DNA from: Symbiodinium natans
Lineage: Eukaryota > Sar > Dinophyceae > Suessiales > Symbiodiniaceae
DNA: 64,000 nt
Direction: 5' to 3'
Assembly: GCA_905221605.1 (NCBI GenBank)
Contig: CAJNDS010002161.1
Span: forward strand, 506,033-570,032
The position numbers and the translations under genes are program-made. The notes under the pieces were generated by a model. That model was not told the origin of the DNA. It saw nothing but the letters and a program-made list of their open reading frames with translations, and searched no databases. Of the stretch, positions 11,421 to 21,309 are shown piece by piece (the first letter of the stretch is position 1; every line of letters starts with the position of its first letter).

Positions 11421-11569
11421 CCTAAACCCTGAACCCTAAACCGCTTACTACAGCGAAGCCTCCAGCGTGGAGCACAAACTGGAACCTGGATGGCTAGACC
11501 TGCACATCATAGCAGATTCGGGTTGAGAGTTTAGGGTTTCGGGTTTAGGGCTGAGGGCTCCGAGGATAC

Positions 11570-12085
11570 CATTTGTGGGTTTTTGTGCACGCCCTTCTAT
11601 AATCAGAGTTCATGGTCAATTTTTGGTACGCAGTGGGAAAGTAATTAAAGTTCGGGCCTGTTTTGTTATACCCATCTAATGTCATGGAGGCCTTATATAA
11701 GGGCAGCCGGAAGGGGACTATGAGGAATTATGGGGAGTCCTTTGTTTGGGGGTGGTAAGATGGAGGTCATACTAAACTCCATGCCGGTGTTCACCATCTC
11801 TGCTCCTGTTGCCGGTCACTCGTGGACGTCACAGCACTGTCACAAGCACTGTGGTTTCAGAACAGAAAGTTGGTTTCCTGCGTGCTGAGTTCCCCATCAG
11901 CCCGAAACTCTGAACAATAGTTGCCTTGCGCCCTTCAATCCTAAACCGCAGCCCTCACCGAAGATTTCATGCACACTTCCCGCTCCAACCCTCAACGAGA
12001 ATGATGTAGGAACCCTTGCAAGGGTACGAATAAAAATATACAAACATATAGCGCGGCGTTCTCTGTATATACATATATTTATGTT
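11570..12085. other. Array-free stretch, nothing recognised
   Basis: Unique sequence of moderate GC with no long frame and no inverted repeats seen. It ends in an AT-rich tract (12030-12085). Confidence 0.4.
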
Positions 12086-13239
12086 GTACCCTAAACCCTA
12101 GACCCTATAGACCCTAAACCCTATACAGGGAATAGCTTGGGTGTGTGAATCTCAGATATGAAGGGACATCCTGAGCCGACTGTGCTGCGTCCGCCTCGCG
12201 TACTTCTCTGAGCTGGGAACGCCCTGGCAAACGAAGGTCCAGTCTTTTCCTACTTGAAGGATCGGTGGGTTTAGGGTTTAGGGTTTAGGGTTTAGGGTTT
12301 AGGGTTTAGGGTTTAGGGTTTAGGGTTTAGGGTTTCGGGTTTCGGGTTTCGGGTTTAGGGTTAGGGAGGGTGCAAGGCTTAGGGTGTGCCTAAAGTCCTT
12401 TAGGCTTAGGGTTTAGGGTTTCGGGTTTAGGGTTAGGGCGTGCAAGGCTAAGGGTCTGCCGAAAGTCAGTTAGGGAACACCCTCAACCCCCTACTTAAAC
12501 TTCCTGGGGTTCATAGGTATTGAAGTTTAAGGAGGGGGTTTATAGGTATTGTGGAGGCGGAGGGGTTGGGGAGCTGAATTGCGAGCCTGGATGTGTTTTG
12601 AGGGTTGGGTCTTTCAGGGCTTTAGGATTTAGGAGGCTTTCCGGTGCAAGGACAGAATCAACTAAACCCTAAACCCTAAACCCTAAACCCTAAACCCTAA
12701 ACCCTAAGCCCTAAGCCCTTAAACCCCATATACCCTAAACCTTGCAGCCCGGGGCGCTTCAGCCCGAACACGCGCCCTGGCATGAGAAAACCCTGAACTA
12801 TAATTAGTTCTACCCCAAACCAGAGGCGCCTGCGCGGGGAGTGGCTCGGGTGGCGCCTTTCTGAGCCGGAAGATCAAGGAAGGGTAAAGGGTTTAGGGTT
12901 TAGGGTTTAGGGTTTCAGGTTTAGGTTTATGAAGCTTACCTTCGGGCCTTTTGGGGGGTGTGGGGAAGGGAGGGCGGGGGGGTATTTCTGCCGATTCTCG
13001 TTTAGGATACTAGACGAAGCTGATCCTGTAGATACCCCCAAAGAACTTGAAAAGGAAGCAGTTGTAGTATGAATCGGTTTATGGGCCGAAAAGTTGTGCA
13101 CGGGTACTCCCCGAGGTATATAATACCCGAAGCTCGAAGACGTCCCAAACTATTTCAAAGGTTACCCGGCCTTCAGATGTTCTACAATTGTTGGTTGTAT
13201 TGTTGTTCGTAATAATGTTGTCACTAACTTGCGCGCGCG

Positions 13240-13332
13240 TGTGTGTGTGTGCGCATACGTGTATATACATATACATATATATGTATGTAAATATAATGCC
13301 TTCGCGCTGCATATATATATATATATGTTTAT
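13240..13332. repeat. TG/AT-rich microsatellite
   Basis: GTGTGTGTGTG is followed by ATATATAT runs. Similar AT tracts lie at 4041-4076, 21059-21078, 24085-24150 and 35304-35324. Confidence 0.9.
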
Positions 13333-14332
13333 CGATTTATTTATTTATACATACACACCTACTAATTAGTTGAGAAGTACATGCTTTTGAGCTGCAGGCG
13401 GCACCGTTACAGGTACAGTCTGGAGTCTGGAGTAAACTATGCGTGTATGTAACTATACATGCTATTTCTCTATGTATATTTGCATAACCCAAGCCCTAAA
13501 GCGCAAGCTCTAAAACCCTAAACCTTACTACGAACATGTACATCACCAAGGTCGGGTGAAAGGGGCTGGAGCGCCTGTGCCAGTGGCAGCGCCTGCTCCG
13601 GGACAGTCTCCCGTGGGGCCTGGGACGATGCCGGGAATTGTTTGTGCTTCGGGCTGGGGCAAACACTTCGGGTTCGAGTCTAGGGTATCGGGCGTGTATG
13701 GGGTTTATAGGAATTATATAGGGTTTTACGGGGTTTACAGGGTCTGCAGGATTTATAGGGTTTAAGGAGCCTTTTCGTGGGATATAAGATGTATCAAGTG
13801 GATAGGGTATAGGGTGTGGGGTTTAGGGTTTAAACAATCGGCTGAGGCGCAGGTCTCTCACTGGCGAAAGATACCTTACACCCGTAGCAGGTAACTCGAC
13901 ACACAAAAGTCCAGAAGCCCTAGACCCTAAACCCAAATCCTAGACCCTAAGATCTAGACCCCAAATCCTAAACCTTACAACCCTCCGACAAACTGCAAGC
14001 CCACAAGACCCTAAACCCTAAACCCTAAACCCTAAACCCTAAACCCTAAACCCTAAACCCTAAACCCTAAACCCTAAACCCTAAACCCTAAACCCTAAAC
14101 CCTAAACCCCACTCCCTTGTAAGGCCCCCAGCCAGCAATGGCGAGAGCTCTCCCGCGTCCTCCCGGGGTGCCTTTGGCATGCTCGGGCGCTGCCCTGGCA
14201 GGGCTGAGGGCGCTTGGGGGGTTTAGGGTTTAGGGTTTAGGGTTTGGGGTTTGGGGTTTGGGGTTTGGGGCTTGGGGCTTGGGGTTTGGGGTTAGGGGTT
14301 TGGGGTTTGGGGTTGCGGTTTAGGGTAACCCG

Positions 14333-14412
14333 AAAGTAGCACTCGGCAAGTCCGCGCCAGCATGACACAGCGACTCGCACATGCTCATAGACGAGGCCGT
14401 CGACCCTGGCCA
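14333..14412 (-). CDS. Candidate exon
   Basis: The minus strand reads RVDGLVYEHVRVAVSCWRGL then AECYFR, running into GTTACCCTAAACC. An ATG lies two codons before the quoted segment, but an internal exon is as likely as a start. Arrays flank both sides. Confidence 0.35.
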
Positions 14413-14994
14413 TCATGCAGGACTCAACGGGGCCCTGGAGGGTTTAGGGTTTAGGGTTTAGGGTTTAGGGTTTAGGGTTTAGGGTTTAGGGTTTAGGGCT
14501 TAGGACAGGATTTGGGGCCTCGAGTTCGACAACATGACGCTCAGCTCTACCGGCAACGTGCATGGGATGCGCAGCGATCCCGGGGGCAGCACAAGACCCT
14601 AAACCCTAAACCCTAAACCCTAAACCCTAAACCCTAAACCCTAAACCCTAACCCCGAGGCAGCTAGACAACCGACCTATGACTGCAATGCTAAGAGTTTA
14701 AGAAGCCAGAATGAGGGGAATAAGCACGACTGCCACAAGTATTTGATTCTTTGCGATGCTTCATCCACCCTTCAGCTAAGTGCCCTAAACCCTATAAAAC
14801 CCAAGCCCTAAGTGGCCCAAGCCCTAAACCCTAAACCCTAAACCCTAAACCCTAAACCCTAAACCCTAAACACTAAACCCTAGCCCAAGATCCCTCAGCC
14901 GCAGGCAGGCCTTCAAAGGCATCGGGAGGCACCGAATGTTCCGGAGGCTCCTGCGGGATGAAGAGCTGGCTTTAGGGTCCTAAACCCTAAACCC

Positions 14995-15100
14995 TAAGGC
15001 CCTAAACCCTAAGGCCCTAAACCCTAAGGCCCTAAACCCTAAGGCCCTAAACCCTAAACCCTAAACCCTAAGCCCTAAACCCTAAACCCCAAACCCTAAA
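14995..15100. repeat. Higher-order telomere-type repeat
   Basis: A 15 bp compound unit CCCTAAACCCTAAGG repeats about four times before ordinary CCCTAAA units resume. Confidence 0.85.
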
Positions 15101-15299
15101 CCCGAAACCCTCACCCCCCCCAGAGCCCTGCAAACCCTGTAAACACTCAACTACGAAACGAGACGACGCGCACCTGGAAATACCTGAGAGCCCACGTCCC
15201 TGCAGGGCTTAGGCATTGTCAGGTTTAGGGTTTAGGGTTCAGGGTTCAGGGTTTAGGGTTTAGGGTTTAGGGTTTAGGGTTTAGGGTGTAGGGTTTCGC

Positions 15300-15850
15300 C
15301 TAGCGCGCCAGCAGACGATAAGAGGACCAGTAGAGAACGACCCCTCGTCCACGGGATCTTCTTGCCTCTGATAGTCCATGTCTTCAGCATCGAGGACTTG
15401 GTCCCGAGGACCCAAGTGACCACTGCCCGGCATGAGTCACACTACAACACGAACGGCCAAAGGACCGAACGACGAGAACACAAAAAAAAAGACCCGACAC
15501 AGCTTGAGCTGTGGATCCTGTGCTGCAAGTGCGGGACGCTCTGCAGGTGCAGTGCTGCAAGCTCATGCGCACTCAATTATTCTTTGGCACTGCAACAGCG
15601 ATCTTATTGCAGCCAACGCATGCCGGGCACACCTCCCAATCTCCAAGTGCACGATCTCCAGCAGCCACAGCCGCCCGAAGCGAAGGACGAACGACCCCTT
15701 ACTGTATAAACCTGAAGGCCCTCAGCGTCAAATTGTGCGACCTCGCCCTACCCCACAAATCTCACTAGCGCGCCCCAAGGCCAGGAAACAACCCGAACCA
15801 TCTAGGTCAAACCCGGACCCAAAACCTGCATGTAACATCTGCTGAGTTTA
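15300..15850. other. Array-free stretch with overlapping short ORFs
   Basis: Three plus frames and one minus frame of 60-137 codons overlap here. The longest, 15432-15845 plus, has no recognisable motif and a Pro/Arg/Ser-biased tail. It may contain exons, but no frame can be preferred. Confidence 0.35.
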
Positions 15851-16162
15851 TCAGTTGCGATTAGGGCTCCTGCTTGGGGGCTAGGGTTTTGGGTTTAGGG
15901 GTTATGTAAGGTTTAGGCTTTATTCAGGTTCGGGGTTTAGGGCTTAGGGTTGAGATGTGCTTGGTAGTTCAGTTGACCCTTACATGGACCCTTGACCGCA
16001 TGTAGTCTTGGCTGTAGGGTTTAGGGCTTAGCCTTGAGGGTTTAGGCTTAGGCGGCAGAACACGAAATACAACCAAGGGCCCTAAACCTTAAACCTTAAA
16101 CCCAAAACCCAAAAACCTAAACCCGAAACCCTAAACCCTAAACCCGAAACCCTAAACCCTTC

Positions 16163-16268
16163 CCTACCCCCCCGTCGCTCCTTGTCGAGTGCTGCCTTTT
16201 CAGGAGGTGCCTGGCTTGGATAAGATGAGGCGTTGGCAACTGCTGGCCTGTCTTTCATGGATCTGGTC
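16163..16268 (-). CDS. Candidate exon (strand uncertain)
   Basis: The minus strand after GTTTAG reads RSMKDRPAVANASSYPSQAP then PEKAALDKERR. The plus strand also has an excellent acceptor (TGCCTTTTCAG/GAG), the frame EVPGLDKMRRWQLLACLSWI and a donor TTTAG/GTTTAGGG. The block is almost certainly an exon; only its strand is open. Confidence 0.4.
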
Positions 16269-16518
16269 TAAACCCTGGACCTTTAGGTTTAGGGTTTAGG
16301 GTTTAGGGTTTAGGGTCTAGGGTCTAGGGTCTAGGGTTTTGGGTTCAGCAGCTCCGGATCGAGCAGTTTTATGGTAAAGTGTATCTACGGCTCTGATATA
16401 ACACCCACCCACCCAGAGAATCCCACAACATTGAGAAAACATAAATACAAGCATTCTCCAATCATCTCAGGTTCAAAAGCCTACGCTCGAATCGAACACG
16501 GACAACAAAAACACCTAA

Positions 16519-16646
16519 CGAATTCTGGGCCTTAAGCCACGAACAATAACCAGACCCGTTTCGTGGTTTAAGGCCCAGAATTCGTGGTTTAAGGCCGAAG
16601 GGAGCGACTGGCCTTAAACCACGAATTCTGGGCGTTAAACCACGAA
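16519..16646. repeat. Complex palindrome built on CGAATTCTGGGC / GTGGTTTAAGG
   Basis: CGAATTCTGGGCCTTAAGCC, TCGTGGTTTAAGGCCCAGAA, TTCGTGGTTTAAGGCC, GGCCTTAAACCACGAATTCT and GGGCGTTAAACCACGAA form several overlapping inverted and direct repeats, able to fold as alternative hairpins. Confidence 0.85.
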
Positions 16647-17314
16647 GGTCATTGAGGTTTAACTTATTATATGAAAGAGAGGTTTAGGGGTTTAGGGTTT
16701 AGGGTGTAGAGTTTAGGAAAACCACAAAAGCCCTTCTAGCCAAACTTGAAGACCCTCAACCCCTGAAGCTGTCAAGGACCCCGGGACCTTGACAGCTACA
16801 CAGTCTGAAAAACAAGCCGACATCAGCCTTCATAGCCAGACTTGAAAAGCCTGTTTAGGGGTTAGGTTTAGGGTTTGGGGTTTGGGGTTTGGGGTTTGGG
16901 GTTTGGGTTTTGGGGTTTGGGGTTTCGGGTTTAGGGCCTCAACAGCTGAAACCTCCATAGAGTCAATTCTCTAGACTACACGCGTCCCAATGGTGCCGCT
17001 GGTGTCTCGTATCGACAGTTCTCAAGAGGGATACCACCCTAAACCCTAACCCTAAATCCTGAACCCTCAACCCTGAAATGATGCGTTCGACATGCGTTGT
17101 TTGGAGCTTCACGGTACAGCTCCGAGACGATTAGGGCGAGTCTACCAAACAACCTTGCACGTCCAAGCACAAAAGCCCCCCAAAAACAAACCCTAAATCC
17201 TAAACCCTAAACCCGAAACCCTAAACCCCAAACCCATCCCTGTAGGGTTTAGGGCCAGGGTTTAGGGTTTAGGGTTTAGGATTCAGGGTTCAGGGTTTAG
17301 GGTTTAGCGATAAC

Positions 17315-17418
17315 CTCCCACCCCAGACCCCTCCGACCGAGGCTCTGGCAGAGGGGGGCTCCTCCTGTGCGGCCTTGTGGGGAGACCGATGCAGCACTGA
17401 ATTCGGATCCCCATAGAA
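17315..17418 (-). CDS. Candidate exon
   Basis: After CCAAGCAG the minus strand reads FYGDPNSVLHRSPHKAAQEE then PPSARASVGGVWG, with GT donors at 17321 or 17314. Here the array upstream of the exon is TTTAGGG in sense and the one downstream is CCCTAAA, opposite to the ART introns. Confidence 0.4.
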
Positions 17419-17986
17419 CTGCTTGGAGGGCCTTGTAGCCCTAAACCCTAAACCCTAAACCCTAAACCCCTAAACCCTAAACCCTAAGGACACTATGCTG
17501 AGGTACCTCCAAATGCCCTACTAAGAACTTGCAAGTGAAGCTTGTCTGACATCGCTTGCTTCCAATCTGCGCGCCAGAAACGGTATGTGGACAATCAACT
17601 AGGAGCAAAACTGAGCTCTAGTCGTCTTGTATAAATGCCGTAAAATGATGTCCTGAAAAAGAAAAAAGCTTGACGAGGATATGAAACGTTCGTGTTTTCC
17701 GGCTCTGTTGCATTTGCCCCAGGATCTGCTTGGGGAGCTATGCATCATCCAGCTCAACCCTGGAACCGAACCTTAGCCCACAGCCCGAAAACCTAAAGCC
17801 CCACACGTTCTGCAGGATGACAGACACCCTGAACCCTAAACCCTGAACCCTGAACCCTAAACCCTAAGGCCCACCACCCTTCAAGCCAAAGCCCTACTGT
17901 CTGCTTAGAAGAATAGGCTCCTATGGGATTATCATACCATAAGGTTCCATGTACACAGAAATCCAGACCCTAAACCCTAAACCCCA

Positions 17987-18090
17987 AGAGTAGCCTGGGA
18001 ACAGAAAGGGGGTACCCTTTTCGGTTTAAAGGGGCTTTTAAAGGGAATCCGAAATCTAACAAAGGGGAATAAGGGCCTACTCTGGGTCCT
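17987..18090. mobile_element. Family 1-like element
   Basis: AGAGTAGCCTGGGAACAGAA at the left, core GGGTACCC and TTTAAAGGGG, and AAGGGCCTACTCTGGGTCCT at the right, which pairs with the left end. Confidence 0.7.
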
Positions 18091-18211
18091 GGATAGGGTA
18101 GACTTGGGCTTGTAGTAGGTTGACTCAAACCTTACCGCCCGCAAAGAAAGTACAGTGTTTGTGTTGAAATAGAACACGGCCTTCGGAATTGGCAGTGTGC
18201 AATGAAGTCAG

Positions 18212-18290
18212 GGGCTGAATACCCTAGCCCCCGAAAAAGGTTAACCTTCTTCGAGAAGGCTAAAGGTTACCCACCCGGTCCCTAAGTTCT
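18212..18290. repeat. Element sharing GGCTGAATACCCTAGCCC with 35274-35370
   Basis: GGGCTGAATACCCTAGCCC followed by AAGGTTAACC and AAGGTTACC occurs here. The copy at 35274-35370 keeps the first two parts, interrupted by an AT microsatellite. A related stem GGTTAACCTTTGGGAG with AGTTAAAGGTTACC is at 37410-37487. Confidence 0.6.
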
Positions 18291-18324
18291 CCTTGAACCA
18301 TTAACACCCTAAATCCTAAACCCT

Positions 18325-18388
18325 AAACCCTAACACCCTAACACCCTAACACCCTAACACCCTAACACCCTAACACCCTAAGCCCTAA
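18325..18388. repeat. Array of 8 bp unit CCCTAACA
   Basis: Seven uniform units replace CCCTAAA locally. Confidence 0.9.
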
Positions 18389-18825
18389 ACCCACAAACAT
18401 ATCCACCTCGAGCCTGGTCCCCAAAAAACACCTTGCAAGCCACCTGTCAAGCCCGAATATACATGCCAGCCCATCCGTCCAAATCACCGCACCCTTGAAA
18501 CCCTAAATTCCAAACCCTAAATCCTAAACCCTATAACCCTAAATCCTAAACCCTATAACCCTAAATCCTAAACCCTAAACCCTAAATCCTAAACCCTAAA
18601 CCCTAAATACTAAACCCCTAAGCCTTAAACCACCCAAACACACGACCATCCCAAGGCACCTCCGTCCGACTTGCCCTGGCACCAGAGGGAGGTTTGGGGA
18701 ATAGGCTCGGGGGCCTTAGGGTAAGGGTGTAGGGTGTAGGGTGTAGGGTTTAGGGTTTAGGGTTTAGGGTTTGGGGTTTGAGGTTTGGGGTTTAGGGTTT
18801 GGGGTTTGGGGTTTAGGGTTTAGGG

Positions 18826-18941
18826 TAGAAATGGAAATAGGGGAGGGCTGAAGGTTCGAAGGGTGGCGTATAGGCTGAAGAATCATATCCACAGAAAGCA
18901 ATCGAGTGTCTCGTGCCATGCGACTGGCTGTTATCCCCGAC
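18826..18941 (-). CDS. Candidate exon
   Basis: After the acceptor TGGAACAG the minus strand reads VGDNSQSHGTRHSIAFCGYD then SSAYTPPFEPSALPYFHF before entering the array. An antisense frame is shorter. Family unknown. Confidence 0.35.
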
Positions 18942-19297
18942 CTGTTCCACTCAGGGTTTAGGGTTTAGGGTTCAGGGATTAGGGTTTAGGGTTTAGGGTT
19001 TCGGGTTTAAATGGAAACATGGTGGAAATTGTGCTCAGAAGTTGCTGCGGGTGTCGATCGCCTCCCAAGCGCTATTGCATCTTACTACTTCAACAGTTGC
19101 CTTACAAGGGATTCGGTTAGCCTTCCAGGCCTTTTTCCTTTGGAGTACGTATCCAAGCAACAGCCGCCAGTCCGATTTCTACCCTCCAGCCCCTCAGCCC
19201 TCCAGCCCGGCTAGATCGCCGGGCCCGCGCGGCGCCCGCACGCGCGGTGGAACCATGGGCTTCACTCGAGGCTTGAAGGCAGTGCGGGCGAACTCAC

Positions 19298-19352
19298 GCT
19301 CTCGCCTGGGCGCGGGCGTGGCCGCACTTGCAGTCCTCGGAACTGTCAACGC
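19298..19352 (-). CDS. Candidate exon with GTGAGT donor
   Basis: The acceptor CCAAAG/G and donor AGC/GTGAGTTC enclose a frame reading VDSSEDCKCGHARAQARA. This consensus splice pair argues that the 191-codon plus ORF over 19042-19617 is antisense. That ORF's internal ACCATGG and a hydrophobic AALAVLGTVNAF stretch keep the alternative open. Confidence 0.3.
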
Positions 19353-19844
19353 CTTTGGCCGACTGGGTTGTCACTTCCTGGATGGGGGGAACTTAGGGGG
19401 GGGCAGCATAGAGGAGGGTAGTAGGTCTACGCCGTACTCACTAATTACACGATTGGGTCTGAACAATTGTCGGAGTTTTGCTCTCGGGCGCTGGTCCTGT
19501 GGGGACTCTGCGGAATTTTTTCTGAGAGGGTATAGGAACTCCAGACCTCTCCAGGCTTGGTTTAGGGCGAGCGCTCGATATTCCTGCGATGCGATGCATC
19601 AAGTCTCAACACTCTAAAAGTCCCTACAGCCCTAACATGCTACAACCCTAACAAAAACTCAGCACCCCAAAATCAGAGCCCCCTAAACCCAAACTTTCAA
19701 CCCTAAACCCCAAAACAACCCGAACACCCAGCACCCCAAAGTAAGAGCCCCCTCAACCCTAAAGCGCGAAACCCTGAACCCCAAACCCTAAACCCTAAAC
19801 CCTAAACCCCAAACCCTAAACCCTAAACCCTAAACCCAAGGCCT

Positions 19845-19905
19845 CAGGCGTGCGACTTCGGCCTGCAAGGCGGCGACCTGCCAAGGGAGCTGGCAGCTCG
19901 CTTTC
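19845..19905 (-). CDS. Candidate coiled-coil exon
   Basis: After TCCAAAG the minus strand reads KASCQLPWQVAALQAEVARL, a classic heptad-like coiled-coil segment. CCCTAAA lies to the left and TTTAGGG to the right on the plus strand, the usual flanking of exons here. Confidence 0.4.
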
Positions 19906-20282
19906 TTTGGAGTTTAAGAGGGTTTAGGGTTTAGGGTTTGGGGTTGAGGGGGTCTCGAGGGCTTTTGAGTGTGTTATTGAAGGTTTAGAGGGTCTTGGAG
20001 GGTTTAGAGGGGCTTTGGAGACCTTGAGATGGTTATCGAGGGCGTGTTTGGGGCTTGTAGATCTTTAGGATTTAGGGCATGTGGTTTAGGTTGCAGGGGA
20101 GGCTGTTGCGAGGCTAGGATTTATGAGTCTCGAGGTTAGGCTATAGGGCTTGGAGTGTAAAGTGGGGGTAGTTTATAGGAAGGCTACAAGTAGTATAGGG
20201 TTAGGGTCACAATGCCGTTTCACAGGGTTTAGGGTTGAGGGTGCAGGTTTCTGCTTTGGGTTTGGCAAGGGCGTGCTGTACG

Positions 20283-20417
20283 TGGAGGTTCATGGTACTT
20301 ATTAACCAAATATGACTGTACTTACAACCCACTTATAAGCCCTTAAGTGCCCTAACATGGTTATAAGTACGGGTATAGGTACGGCTATACTTGGCTAAGA
20401 AGTACCGTGAACCTCCA
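20283..20417. mobile_element. Inverted-repeat element, TGGAGGTTCATGGTACTT ends
   Basis: TGGAGGTTCATGGTACTTAT at the left pairs with AAGTACCGTGAACCTCCA at the right, 135 bp apart, with smaller nested stems (CTTATAAGCCCTTAAG). It directly abuts the candidate exon at 20425-20590. Confidence 0.8.
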
Positions 20418-20424
20418 AGCAGCA

Positions 20425-20590
20425 TGTCTGGTTTTTTCCAAGCGATGGTCTGCCAAGCTGGTCGCTCGGCTGTGCTGCGCGACCACAGCGTTTTTCACGC
20501 TGCGGATGTCCGCACAGGAGCTTTCAAAGTGGAGGTCAGCCACGGCGTGTGGATGTGAACCCGCAAATTTTACGGTTATAGGTGCTCTTC
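20425..20590 (-). CDS. Candidate exon next to an inverted-repeat element
   Basis: The minus strand is open for about 55 codons: PHAVADLHFESSCADIRSVK, then NAVVAQHSRATSLADHRLEK, then TRHAA, reaching the edge of the element at 20417. Plus-strand frames are also open. See the element entry: the element may be spliced out here. Confidence 0.35.
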
Positions 20591-20721
20591 GTGCTGGGCT
20601 ACCAGAGCCCCAAACCCTAAACCCTAAACCCTAAACCCTAAACCCTAAACCCTAAACACTAAAACCCAAACCCTCACCTTTAAACCCTAAGCCCTAAGCC
20701 CAAAACCCTACACAGCTAAGT

Positions 20722-20805
20722 CTTCCCAAAGCCATGGCTGGAGCGGTTGCTATTTGCAAAGACATTGGATGCCCCCTCCGACACCGGTGCGGGGGTGGGG
20801 AGGGA
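20722..20805 (-). CDS. Candidate exon
   Basis: The minus strand reads TPAPVSEGASNVFANSNRSS then HGFGKT, ending at a stop or at a GA donor (GGGAA/GACTTAG). TTTAGGG lies to the right on the plus strand. Family unknown. Confidence 0.3.
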
Positions 20806-21309
20806 GGGGGGTTTAGGGTTTAGGGTTTAGGGTTTAGGGTTTAGGGTTTAGGGTTTAGGGCTAGGGTTTAGGGTTTAGGGTTTGGTATCTCGCAGGGGGC
20901 CTACAATCCTACAAGGGCACGCGGAAGGCGAATAACTAGGGCCCTTCCGTTTGCTCGTGCATGTGAAGGCAGGTTTTGTGCTCTTAAGCTTGCCGTTTTA
21001 TGTAGTCCCACCAGTCCCCCACCGAAGACTAAAACTAAGGGACCAGCCTCTCATGGATACATATATATATATATATGTTTTAGATTGCAGCAAGAATAAC
21101 TACGTAGACCTGAAAGGGTTCCTAGTTCGGAGGCGAAACCTACAAGCCCTCTGTAAGTTGGCTTTTCTTGGGAAAGCTGGGACGCCCGCAGCCGGCTGAG
21201 GGAGGGAGCATGGTACGTCCCCCAGTGCCCTAAACCCTAAACCCTAAACCCTAAACCCTTAACCCTAAACCCTAAACCCTAAACCCTAACTCCTAAACGA
21301 GGGCGCAGC

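Noticed and set aside
19042-19617. 191-codon plus ORF with ACCATGG and a signal-like hydrophobic stretch
   Set aside because: No recognisable domain, and the minus strand has a consensus exon (GTGAGT donor) inside it. Possible but not supported enough to call.
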